Of a stretch of 14,855 nt of DNA, positions 5,707 through 13,428 are shown piece by piece. Below the pieces are notes generated by a model. The model was not told the origin of the DNA. It made no database searches and saw nothing but the letters and a program-made list of their open reading frames with translations. Both the position numbers and the translations under genes were made by a program. Each line of letters starts with the position of its first letter. The first letter of the stretch is position 1. Source of the stretch: Pseudomonadota bacterium (lineage in GTDB: Bacteria > Myxococcota_A > Polyangia > Polyangiales > Polyangiaceae); NCBI GenBank assembly GCA_023432025.1, contig JAEYVE010000244.1:1-14855 (forward strand). Direction: 5' to 3'.

Positions 5707-7116
5707 GTGTCCAACGTGCATTCTTCTCGGCCCGAGCCGCGTGAACAGCCTCCCGAGGCCTGGGCGCCGCTCTTTCGATTCGCGCTCATCGCGGGCAAGC
5801 CGCTCGAACGCTTCCTCCGCATCGAGGCGGCCAGCGGCATCGTGCTCCTCGCCGCTGCTGCGGTCGCGCTTTTGTGGGCGAACTCTCCTTGGGCCGCGTC
5901 GTACCACTCGCTGTGGCACGCCTCGATCGGAGCACACGTAGGGCCCTTCGTGCTCCACCGTAGCCTCGAATGGTTCGTCAATGACGTCCTGATGGTCGTC
6001 TTCTTTTTCGTGGTGGGCTTGGAGATCCGCCGCGAAATTCAGAAGGGTGAGCTGTCGGAGCTGCGTCGTGCGGCGCTGCCCGTGGTCGCGGCGCTGGGCG
6101 GGATGGTGGCGCCCGCCTGTGTGTACCTGGTCTTCGCCGGTGAGCCTTCCGCGCGTCAGGGCTGGGGCGTCCCCATGGCCACGGACATCGCGTTCGCGCT
6201 GGGCGTGTTGGCGCTCTTGGGGCGCAGGGCGCCCCCCGCGCTCCGGGTGCTTCTCTTGGCCCTCGCCGTCATCGACGACCTCGGCGCCATCCTCGTCATC
6301 GCACTCTTCTATTCGTCGGGCATCGCGTGGCAGGGCTTGGCGGTCGCGCTGCTCGGCGTCGGCGGTATCTTGCTCCTCCAGCTGCTGGGGGCGCGCAGTA
6401 AGGCTGCGTACCTCGCGCCGGGCGTGGTGGTGTGGGCCGGCATCTACGCCGCAGGCGTTCACCCGACCATCGCAGGGGTGCTCATCGGTTTTCTCACGCC
6501 GACTCGCGCGTGGCTCGGCGCGCACGGCTTCTCTCAGCGCGTCGAGGAGCAAGTGCAGCAAATCACCAGCACGTCCGAAATGTCTTCGCACGACCTCGCT
6601 CACGCGCTGAAGAACGTCTCCCACGCAAGACGCGAGGCGCTCTCCCCCGCGGAGTCGCTCATCGAGGCCCTTCACCCTTGGGTGGCTTTTGTCATCATGC
6701 CCGTGTTCGCCCTCGCCAATGCAGGCGTCTCCCTCGGCGGCGCGGACATCGGTGAGCATCGCTCCATCTTTCTCGGCGCTACCGCCGGACTCGTCCTCGG
6801 AAAACCACTCGGTGTCGTGCTCGCCTGCGTCGCCGCAACGCGCACCGGGCTCGCGAAGTTGCCCCGGGGCCTGGGGCTCCGTCACGTGCTGGTGCTAGGC
6901 GTGGTTGCGGGCATCGGCTTCACGATGGCGCTGTTCGTCGCTCAGTTGGCCTTCGACGATGCGGCCCGACTGGGCTCCGCCAAGTTGGGAGTGCTCGTAG
7001 GTAGCTCCGTCGCCGTGGCGCTGACGCTGGGTCTGGCTCTCCTGCTCTTGCCACGCACGCCCGCACCTGGCGGCGCCACCTCGGCGGACGAAGCCGAAGC
7101 ATCGACCGAGCTGTAG
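5707..7116 (+). CDS. nhaA: NhaA-type Na+/H+ antiporter
   Basis: The 469-residue inner-membrane protein would export Na+ (or Li+) in exchange for H+, supporting pH and sodium homeostasis. The NhaA hallmarks are present: ATDIAFALG with Asp160 (equivalent to E. coli Asp133), VIDDLGA with the ion-binding pair Asp190-Asp191 (Asp163/Asp164), GLVLGKPLG with Lys366 (near E. coli Lys300) and HPWVAFVIMPVFALANAGV. About twelve hydrophobic helices can be counted. A hydrophilic N-terminal extension of about 45 residues precedes the usual E. coli start region, and a short acidic tail ends the protein. GTG 5707 is chosen for its GGGGGA ribosome site; the same frame is open much further upstream but overlaps the DUF3175 gene. 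It is third in the rightward block and probably controlled by its hairpin-rich leader. Confidence 0.95.
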   Translation: MSNVHSSRPEPREQPPEAWAPLFRFALIAGKPLERFLRIEAASGIVLLAAAAVALLWANSPWAASYHSLWHASIGAHVGPFVLHRSLEWFVNDVLMVVFFFVVGLEIRREIQKGELSELRRAALPVVAALGGMVAPACVYLVFAGEPSARQGWGVPMATDIAFALGVLALLGRRAPPALRVLLLALAVIDDLGAILVIALFYSSGIAWQGLAVALLGVGGILLLQLLGARSKAAYLAPGVVVWAGIYAAGVHPTIAGVLIGFLTPTRAWLGAHGFSQRVEEQVQQITSTSEMSSHDLAHALKNVSHARREALSPAESLIEALHPWVAFVIMPVFALANAGVSLGGADIGEHRSIFLGATAGLVLGKPLGVVLACVAATRTGLAKLPRGLGLRHVLVLGVVAGIGFTMALFVAQLAFDDAARLGSAKLGVLVGSSVAVALTLGLALLLLPRTPAPGGATSADEAEASTEL

Positions 7117-7201
7117 AGGTCCACTGCCCCGAGCCTCGCCTTGCGACGACGCCCTCAGGTGCCAGCTTCACGATCAAAGCTAGCAAAGGGAGGAATGGGG
7201 A

Positions 7202-8317
7202 ATGAGTGACACGAAAGAAACGATTCGCTTCGGCGTGGTCGGCCTCGGCCACTTTGCGCAGGTCGCGGTCTTACCGGCTCTGCACCAGCTCCAGGACGTA
7301 AAAATTGCCGCGCTCGTCTCCGGGAGCGCGGAGAAGCTCGCCACGCTCGGAGACCGCTACGACGTTCCCCACCGTTCGGGCTACGAAGACCTGGAAGCTC
7401 TCTTGGCGAGCGGGGAGCTGGACGCCGTGTACGTGGCCACGCCGAACGATCGGCACGCCGAGCACACGATCATGACCGCACAGCACGGCGTGCACGTGCT
7501 CTGCGAAAAACCGATGGCGCCCTCCGCGCGCGAGTGCGAGCGCATGATCGAGGCCGCAGAGGAGAACGACATTCGCCTCATGATCGCCTACCGACTCCAC
7601 TTCGAGTCCGGAAACCTCTCCAGCATCGACGCGATCGAGCAGGGACGCATCGGAAGTCCCCGCCTCTTCAACTCCGTCTTCACGCTGCAGGTTCGCCCGG
7701 AAAATACGCGCATTCAGGCGCGCGCTGGCGCCGGACCTCTGTATGACATCGGAACGTATTGCATCAACGCCGCACGCTACCTCTTTCGCGGAGAGCCGAC
7801 GGAGGTCATCGCGCAGATGGCCTCCAAGGGAGATGACGAGCGGTTCCGCTTCGCCGAAGAAACGGTGGCGGCCACGCTTCGTTTCTCCGACGAGCGGCTG
7901 GCGAACTTCGTGGTGAGCTTCGGCGCTTACGGCACGGCCGAGTACAAGGTCGTCGGCACGGAGGGCAGTCTGAGCTTGGACTGCGCCTACGAGTACGTGG
8001 ACGACATTCATCTCACGGTCAAAACGCGCGACGGGGCGACTCGTCGAAAGTTCCCACAGCGCGATCAGATCGCCGCGGAGGTCAGCTATTTCGCCGACTG
8101 CGTGCGCAGTGGGGCCGATCCCGAGCCTTCTGGCTACGAAGGCCTGGCGGACGTGCGCGTCATCGAAGCCATCCGAGCCTCCGCAGAGCGCGGGGAGCGC
8201 GTCGCCATCGAACCCGTGTCCCAAAGCGCCCGGCCCACGCTCGGTCAGGCGCGTCGATTCCCAGCGCACGACAAACCCGACACGGTGGGCGTCGAGAGCG
8301 GCTCTCTGCCGGGCTGA
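7202..8317 (+). CDS. Gfo/Idh/MocA-family NAD(P)-dependent oxidoreductase
   Basis: The 371-residue product has an N-terminal Rossmann fold with GLGHFA (14-19) for NAD(P) binding and ATPNDRHAEH further on. The family hallmark EKP (102-104, catalytic-type Lys103) follows. The C-terminal alpha/beta domain contains PLYDIGTYCINAARYLF (Asp182, Tyr186), which most resembles the glucose-fructose oxidoreductase branch. These enzymes oxidise or reduce sugars, inositols or related polyols; the substrate cannot be read from sequence. ATG 7202 has the ribosome site AGGGAGG eight bases upstream. The last 40 residues are polar and lie beyond the conserved fold. The gene lies 85 bases after nhaA and 114 before the alkyl-DHAP synthase, all rightward, so it could share a transcript with either. 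Confidence 0.9.
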   Translation: MSDTKETIRFGVVGLGHFAQVAVLPALHQLQDVKIAALVSGSAEKLATLGDRYDVPHRSGYEDLEALLASGELDAVYVATPNDRHAEHTIMTAQHGVHVLCEKPMAPSARECERMIEAAEENDIRLMIAYRLHFESGNLSSIDAIEQGRIGSPRLFNSVFTLQVRPENTRIQARAGAGPLYDIGTYCINAARYLFRGEPTEVIAQMASKGDDERFRFAEETVAATLRFSDERLANFVVSFGAYGTAEYKVVGTEGSLSLDCAYEYVDDIHLTVKTRDGATRRKFPQRDQIAAEVSYFADCVRSGADPEPSGYEGLADVRVIEAIRASAERGERVAIEPVSQSARPTLGQARRFPAHDKPDTVGVESGSLPG

Positions 8318-8431
8318 CGGCGGTCCAAGGACGTCCTGGGGCGCAGCTCGTCCCGTTATTCGGGGGCTCTTTTCCCGCGCGTGGCGCTTTCTCCTCTGGT
8401 GCTCCGCCAAAACTGCCCTATTTCGGGCCCC

Positions 8432-10327
8432 ATGTCCGAGACGCCACGCCATACATCGAGCTCGCCTTTGCGCGCTCCCGGGACGTCCACGCGCATCGCG
8501 CCGCCCGCCAAGCGCCCGGCGGAAGACGAGGAAAGCAAGGACGGCTGGGGCTACGCGGACACCCGCTTCGTCGTGCGGCCGAACGGGGCTGTAGTGTTGA
8601 CCGGGGATCGCTATCCCATCAGCAACACCGAGCTGCCTTCGCTCCTTCCGTGGATGTCGAAGACGCTGGACGCTCCGCTGGCGTACGACAACCGCAACGA
8701 GCCCCACTTCCCTCCCCAGGTCCCCGCCTCACGCCTGACGTCCGAGCTTCGAGAAAGGCTCTCGAAGCTCCTCCGCGAAGATCAGATTTCGGAGGACGAC
8801 CTGATCCGTCTGCGACGCGGTCACGGTCATACGGGAGGAGAAATCTGGGCTATCCGCTACGAAACGCTGCCGCGCGTTCCCGACGTGGTCGCCTTCCCCG
8901 AGAGCCACGAGGAGGTCGTGGCGCTCGTCCAGTTGGCGCGAGAGCTCGGAGCTTGTGTGGTTCCCTTCGGCGGTGGCACCAACGTGACCGAGGCGCTGCG
9001 CCTCTCGGTGCACGAGGAGCGCCCGGTCATCGCCCTCGACATGCGCCGCATGTGTCGCGTGCTCTGGATCGATCCCATCAACCGCATGGCGTGCATCGAG
9101 GCGGGCGCCACGGGGCTTGCACTCTCCAAGGAGCTCGCCGCCCACGGCATGACGATGGGACACGAGCCGGACAGCCTGGAGTTTTCGACGCTGGGCGGCT
9201 GGATTGCGACCAACGCCAGCGGCATGAAAAAGAACCGCTACGGCAACATCGAGGAGTTGGTGCTCGACATGCGCGTGGTCACGGCAGATGGCGTCGTGGA
9301 GCGTCCCTCGGTGGGCCCGAGAGAGAGCATCGGGCAGAACCCCAAGAACGTCATGTTTGGCAGCGAGGGCAACCTCGGTATCGTGACGAGCGCCACCGTG
9401 CGCCTCTTTCCGCTGCCGGAGGTCCAGCGCTACGGCAGCGTGCTCTTGCCGGATCTCGAGGCGGGCCTGAAATTTCTCTACGATCTCACCGCTTCGGGCG
9501 CGGTACCCGCCAGCGTGCGCGTCGTGGACAACACTCAGTTTCAATTCGGTCAGGCGCTCAAGCCCGCGGCGGACGGCGCCTTGGCGCGCGCGAAGAGCCG
9601 CTTCGAAAAGCTGCTCGTCACGAAAATCAAAGGCTACGACCCGACCCGCATGACGGTGGCCACCATCGTGTTCGAAGGCACGGCGGACGAGGTCGCGTTT
9701 CAAGAGCGCGTTCTCTACCGCATCGCCAAAAAGCACGGCGGCATGAAAGCGGGCGCCAAGAACGGCGAGCGCGGCTACCAGCTCACCTTCGGCATCGCCT
9801 ACATCCGCGATCTCACGTTCGAGCACTGGGCCATCGCCGAGAGCTTCGAAACCAGCGTGCCCTGGAGCCGCGCGCTCGAGCTCTACGAGCGGGTCCGCGC
9901 GCGGGTTCAGCGTGAGCATCGTGAGCGCGGCTTGCCGGGAAACCCGTTTTTTACAGGCCGCATCACGCAGGTGTACCCCACCGGCGTTTGCATCTACTTC
10001 TACCTCGGCTTCTACGCCAAAGGCGTCGCCGATCCCGTAGGCCAATACCGCGCGCTGGAGGACGCCGCGCGCGAGGAAATTCTCGCGTCGGGCGGCTCAC
10101 TTTCGCATCACCACGGTGTCGGCAAGATTCGCCAGCACTTCTTGAAGGACATCTACTCCGAGGGGGCCCGCGCCTTCACGCGCAAGGTGAAGGACGCCGT
10201 GGACCCCGAGAATGTCTTCGGCACGGACAACCACGGCGTGCGCGGCCTGGTCGAGCTGGACGAGCACGCTGCCGAAGCGTCGAGCTCGTCTCCCACCCAT
10301 TTCGCCGACACCTCCGAAGCGTCGTGA
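8432..10327 (+). CDS. agpS: Alkyldihydroxyacetonephosphate synthase (ether lipid)
   Basis: The 631-residue FAD enzyme should replace the acyl chain of acyl-DHAP with a fatty alcohol, creating the ether bond. Similarity to animal AGPS can be followed by eye along the whole length. GWGY (38-41) and an LTGDRYPIS segment mark the N-terminal domain. The FAD site includes PFGGGTNV (178-185) and GHEPDSLEFSTLGGW (243-257), followed by ASGMKKNRYGNIEEL. SVRVVDNTQFQFGQALKP and FETSVPW belong to the substrate cap. CIYFYLGF holds Tyr522, probably equivalent to the catalytic tyrosine. SLSHHHGVGKIR holds His559-561, the signature triple histidine. No peroxisomal targeting signal is present, as expected in a bacterium. 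ATG 8432 is preferred over GTG 8381; neither has a clear ribosome site. The stop overlaps the start of the acyltransferase gene (GTGA). Confidence 0.95.
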   Translation: MSETPRHTSSSPLRAPGTSTRIAPPAKRPAEDEESKDGWGYADTRFVVRPNGAVVLTGDRYPISNTELPSLLPWMSKTLDAPLAYDNRNEPHFPPQVPASRLTSELRERLSKLLREDQISEDDLIRLRRGHGHTGGEIWAIRYETLPRVPDVVAFPESHEEVVALVQLARELGACVVPFGGGTNVTEALRLSVHEERPVIALDMRRMCRVLWIDPINRMACIEAGATGLALSKELAAHGMTMGHEPDSLEFSTLGGWIATNASGMKKNRYGNIEELVLDMRVVTADGVVERPSVGPRESIGQNPKNVMFGSEGNLGIVTSATVRLFPLPEVQRYGSVLLPDLEAGLKFLYDLTASGAVPASVRVVDNTQFQFGQALKPAADGALARAKSRFEKLLVTKIKGYDPTRMTVATIVFEGTADEVAFQERVLYRIAKKHGGMKAGAKNGERGYQLTFGIAYIRDLTFEHWAIAESFETSVPWSRALELYERVRARVQREHRERGLPGNPFFTGRITQVYPTGVCIYFYLGFYAKGVADPVGQYRALEDAAREEILASGGSLSHHHGVGKIRQHFLKDIYSEGARAFTRKVKDAVDPENVFGTDNHGVRGLVELDEHAAEASSSSPTHFADTSEAS

Positions 10328-11697
10328 ACGCACACCGCAGCTCCTTAAGAGAATGCCTGCTCGCCGGACGTGACTACGACGACGGGCTGAGCGACGTGGC
10401 CTGGTGCCGACACAAGCACCACGACTCAAGGCTCATCACGACGATGGGTTACGCGTTTCGCAAGGTGCTTCGGCACGCCACCAGTCGTGTCACCTTCGAC
10501 GCACCCTCCTTTCAGCGTGCCCTCGCCGCGCGGCCCGAGGGCTCCGTGTTGGTGCTGGCGCCGTCGCATCGAAGTTATTTCGACTTCCTGCTGACGTGCT
10601 TCTTGTCCTACCAGCATCCGGAGCTCGGTCTCGGGGCGCCGCAGATCGCCGCGGCAGAAGAGTTCTCGAAAATTCCGGTGCTGTCCCCGTTCTTGGCGCA
10701 GGCGGGTGCGTTCTTCGTTCGGCGAGACGTGGGCCGGGAGCTTCCGGAGCTCAACGCACAGCTCGAACGCATCGCAGAGCTCCGCCAGTCGCTCATGTTC
10801 TTCATCGAAGGCAAGCGAAGCCGCGACCGTTCGTTCCTCGAGCCCAAGCGAGGGCTCTTGCGGGGCCTCCAAGCCACCGGAAAGAGCTTCTACGTGCTGC
10901 CGCTCGCGCTCTCCTACGATCGCCTCCCGGAGGAAGCCGGCATCGAACGAGAAATCCTCCTCGGCAAGCGACCCAAGATGTCGGCGGCCGGTGTCCTGCG
11001 CTGGCTCGCACGGCTCGCCCAAGGAGACGTCGAGCTCGGACACATCCACCTCGCCTGCGGTACCGCTCTCACGCTGGGCCCGGACACGGACGTACGCGAG
11101 CTCGCGCGCCGTGTGGTGGACGAGCAACGCAGGGCCACCGTCGTCACGGACTTTCACCTGCACTGCTTTGCGAGTGAGGTCCCCGAGGTGGATCCGTCGT
11201 GGCTAGCGCGCGCTCTCGAAGAGCGTGGCCAGCGCGTGCTCGCGAGCCCCCTTCGGGTTCCACAAGTGTCGCCCGTGCTGAGCCGAACCCTAAAGAACCA
11301 ATGGCTGCCCAGCTTCGCCGCGGACGCCGTGCGTCTCTATCCGGAGAGCGCGCTCTTGGCGCGGGAAGCGCGCAGGCATCGGTGGGAGCACGAGGCCCCC
11401 TGCGCGGATCCTCGTGTGCGAAGCGTCGTCTCCGAGCTCTTCGGTCCCGTCGCTTCCGACTACGCACGGGTCGCGAAAGTGCTCCGTGCTCCCCACCCTG
11501 CGCGCGAAAGCGGGCCACCGCGCGGGGACGCCGCTCAGCTGCTCGCCGTGGAGCCCCTGCTCCGCGCGCTCGCAGCAGAAGGAGCGCTGGAGGAGCCGGA
11601 GAAGGGTCGCTTCGTTTGGAAGGCTCCACCCGAGCTCGTGGAAGAGTTCCACGCAGACATCGAACGAACGAAGAGCTTGCTCTCACGAGCGTCGTGA
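10324..11697 (+). CDS. PlsB/GNPAT-type acyltransferase, probable DHAP acyltransferase
   Basis: The 457-residue product carries all four glycerolipid acyltransferase blocks: SHRSYFD (catalytic His82 and Asp87), GAFFVRR (128-134), FIEGKRSR (Glu162, Gly163) and VLPLALSYD (block IV, Pro193). The order and wording are closest to the GNPAT/PlsB group, with EGKRSR in place of the usual EGTRSR. GNPAT makes acyl-DHAP, the substrate of alkyl-DHAP synthase, which is exactly the upstream gene here, so DHAP acylation is inferred; glycerol-3-phosphate acylation is the alternative. A C-terminal extension of about 200 residues lacks recognised motifs. GTG 10324 overlaps the upstream TGA (GTGA), implying translational coupling. 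ATG 10444 is a later option giving 417 residues. It converges on the kinase gene with 19 bases between the stops. Confidence 0.88.
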   Translation: MNAHRSSLRECLLAGRDYDDGLSDVAWCRHKHHDSRLITTMGYAFRKVLRHATSRVTFDAPSFQRALAARPEGSVLVLAPSHRSYFDFLLTCFLSYQHPELGLGAPQIAAAEEFSKIPVLSPFLAQAGAFFVRRDVGRELPELNAQLERIAELRQSLMFFIEGKRSRDRSFLEPKRGLLRGLQATGKSFYVLPLALSYDRLPEEAGIEREILLGKRPKMSAAGVLRWLARLAQGDVELGHIHLACGTALTLGPDTDVRELARRVVDEQRRATVVTDFHLHCFASEVPEVDPSWLARALEERGQRVLASPLRVPQVSPVLSRTLKNQWLPSFAADAVRLYPESALLAREARRHRWEHEAPCADPRVRSVVSELFGPVASDYARVAKVLRAPHPARESGPPRGDAAQLLAVEPLLRALAAEGALEEPEKGRFVWKAPPELVEEFHADIERTKSLLSRAS

Positions 11698-11716
11698 GTG
11701 GGGCGTCCGCTTCGCC

Positions 11717-13114
11717 TCACCCCAGGACGGAGCGCACCGCAGACACGACGCCCCAGACCACCGCGACCACGGCCGCCAGAAACACCACCGTGAAAACCAC
11801 CTTGTGGCGATCGATCCACAAGAGACTCTCGCCGCCCACGCGCTTGGCCAACGTGATGTGGCAATCGACGGGCGGCCTGCCGTCCAGAATGGCCACGAGC
11901 ACGCGCTGCATTTCATCGACGGACGCGTAACGCTGGGCGGGGTCTCGAGCCAAGCCCTTCACCATGTAGTGGTAGTACTCGCACGGAGCATCCACGCGGA
12001 GCGCCGTTGCGACCAACTCCGCGCGTGAATAATCGCGCGTCATGATCGTGGAGAGCACCTCCTCCAGCGTTCTCTTCTCGGCCAACGGGTGCTCGAGCGT
12101 CATCAGCTCATAAAGAAGGACAGTGAGCGAGTAGATGTCGCTCCTTTGGTCCAATTTTTCGGACTTGCCCGCGGCTTGCTCGGGAGACATGTACAGAGGC
12201 GTGCCGAGCAGCGCGCCCTGTTGAGTCTGAAGCAGGCGCGCGGGGGCGCCGGCGTTCGTTCCGCCGTCTGCCGTCACGCTACCGCCCTGCGGCTGGCTCC
12301 GTTGCACGGTTTTGGCGAGCCCCCAGTCCATCACGGTGACCTCTCCGTGAGGGCCCACCATGATGTTCGCCGGCTTGATGTCGCGATGAATGATGCCGCG
12401 CGCGTGCGCGTACCCAATGGCCTGAAGCACCGCCAAGAACACGCGCGCGCGGTGCTCGTGAGTGAAGCGCGCCACGTAAGCGGGGTCACGGGCGTGGAGC
12501 CGCTCGATGATGGACTCGATGGTCTCGCCCTGAACGAACTTCATCACGAGGTAGTGCTGACCGTCCTCGTCCAGCCCCACGTCGTGCACGGGCACGATGT
12601 TCGGATGCTCGAGCTGGCCCACCGCGCGCACCTCGTCCGCGAAGCGCAGCAGGCTGGCTTCCGTGCGCTGATCGGGCCGAAGGCGCTTGATCGCGACCCT
12701 GCGTTCGATGTCCCGGTCGCGAGCCAAGAGGACTTCGCCCATGCCGCCCTCACCGAGCGGCTGAAGCCGTTCGTAGCGGGGCTCCGTCGCCGTCGACCAC
12801 GCCACGCCTCCGCCCTCACCCAGGCGTGGCAGCACCGTGGTGCGCGCGGCTGCCGTCGCCGCGAGGCCCTGCGCCGTGTCTTCGAGCGGAACCGCGAGAG
12901 TCTCGGCGAACGCGGTAGCGCTCTCCCCGGGCGCCGCGACGACTGTCGCCGCGTATCCGAGCGCAGACGCTGGGCGAGCTCCGACGCCTCCCATGGCGTG
13001 ACCGATGGTCGCCTTCAGTGACACCACGGACCGGGGTGCGGTCGGGGTCGGCGCGCTCACGGTTTCGTCGAAGGCAGAGCTTGCGCCACGCAGAGAGGAA
13101 GATCGATCGGCCAT
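11717..13114 (-). CDS. Membrane-anchored Ser/Thr protein kinase (Hanks/PknB type)
   Basis: The 465-residue product has an Ala/Thr/Ser-rich N-terminal region (1-110), a kinase domain (about 114-400) and one C-terminal transmembrane helix (439-457). The kinase landmarks are complete: glycine loop GEGGMG (121-126), VAIK with Lys143, HRDIKPAN with catalytic Asp245, metal-binding DWG (263-265, replacing DFG) and MSPEQ (309-313). A low-complexity insert of about 30 residues (269-300) lies in the activation loop. Only about eight residues follow the helix, so it is tail-anchored with no outside sensor domain, unlike PASTA-type kinases. The Thr-rich N-terminus is a plausible autophosphorylation site. 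ATG 13114 has a weak ribosome site. It diverges from the EF-hand lipoprotein and converges on the acyltransferase; no partner phosphatase or substrate is next to it. Confidence 0.92.
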   Translation of the reverse strand: MADRSSSLRGASSAFDETVSAPTPTAPRSVVSLKATIGHAMGGVGARPASALGYAATVVAAPGESATAFAETLAVPLEDTAQGLAATAAARTTVLPRLGEGGGVAWSTATEPRYERLQPLGEGGMGEVLLARDRDIERRVAIKRLRPDQRTEASLLRFADEVRAVGQLEHPNIVPVHDVGLDEDGQHYLVMKFVQGETIESIIERLHARDPAYVARFTHEHRARVFLAVLQAIGYAHARGIIHRDIKPANIMVGPHGEVTVMDWGLAKTVQRSQPQGGSVTADGGTNAGAPARLLQTQQGALLGTPLYMSPEQAAGKSEKLDQRSDIYSLTVLLYELMTLEHPLAEKRTLEEVLSTIMTRDYSRAELVATALRVDAPCEYYHYMVKGLARDPAQRYASVDEMQRVLVAILDGRPPVDCHITLAKRVGGESLLWIDRHKVVFTVVFLAAVVAVVWGVVSAVRSVLG

Positions 13115-13275
13115 CGAAGTCGGTGAGCCCCAGGAGTCGAAGGAATGCCGCTGTGGTGCGCCGCAGACCCGGCGCCCCTACGCGCCATCGCGAGCGCACG
13201 GCATGGAACCGACACAGCGTAACCTCGGAGCCCGTTGGCTAGGCGACCAATGCGAAAGGAACCCCCCGCCGAACG

Positions 13276-13314
13276 CCGAAAGGTAGGACGGCTCCGCACC
13301 TGTGCGGCTTTCGG
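13276..13314. other. Compound stem-loop
   Basis: An outer perfect stem CCGAAAG/CTTTCGG (13276-13282, 13308-13314) encloses an inner hairpin CCGCA/TGCGG (13294-13298, 13303-13307). An alternative pairing GGACG/CGTCC (13286-13290, 13317-13321) competes with it. No T-run follows on either strand, so it is not an ordinary terminator. It may be a leader structure or a chromosomal dyad. Confidence 0.35.
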
Positions 13315-13341
13315 ATCGTCCGTTTGGAGCGCATCCGCAGA

Positions 13342-13375
13342 ACGCAACCCGATTACATATGCAACTCGATTGCGT
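13342..13375. promoter_or_regulatory. Tandem 17-bp dyad, probable operator
   Basis: Two abutting 17-bp units, 13342-13358 (ACGCAA-N5-TTACAT) and 13359-13375 (ATGCAA-N5-TTGCGT), match each other at 13 of 17 positions. Each is itself an inverted repeat of the type GCAA-N5-TTGC. The 36-bp block 13341-13376 is also symmetric about a central CATATG (13356-13361). It ends 53 bases before the EF-hand lipoprotein start. This geometry suits two repressor dimers side by side; the regulator is unknown. Confidence 0.6.
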
Positions 13376-13428
13376 TTAACTCTGGACACCGCTAGCGTTC
13401 CTGGCACAAGGACGACGGAGCTTCATTC

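Larger units (their letters stand above)
13115..13428. other. 314-bp divergent region between kinase and lipoprotein
   Basis: No gene is seen. It must drive the kinase leftward and the lipoprotein rightward. It holds a compound hairpin (13276-13314) and an unusually AT-rich patch with a tandem dyad (13342-13375), both described separately. A weak promoter pair, TTGCGT (13370-13375) and TAGCGT (13393-13398) with 17 bases between, could serve the lipoprotein; if so, the dyad would overlap its -35. Confidence 0.5.

Noticed and set aside
5626..6885. Leftward open frame (419 codons) opposite nhaA
   Set aside because: It is antisense to conserved NhaA motifs, and its product is low-complexity and charged with no family resemblance.
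8351..8373. Possible terminator after the Gfo/Idh/MocA gene (CCCG-TTATT-CGGG then CTCTTTT)
   Set aside because: The stem is only four to five base pairs and the T-run does not follow it directly, so it is too weak to call.
7271..8707. Leftward open frame (478 codons) opposite the Gfo/Idh/MocA gene
   Set aside because: It mirrors a well-supported gene, crosses into the next one and is rich in Arg, Gly and His typical of shadow translation.
8729..10045. Long leftward open frame (438 codons) antisense to the alkyl-DHAP synthase gene
   Set aside because: High GC at third positions creates long antisense frames. The opposite strand encodes a full-length, motif-complete enzyme, and the antisense product has no recognisable pattern.
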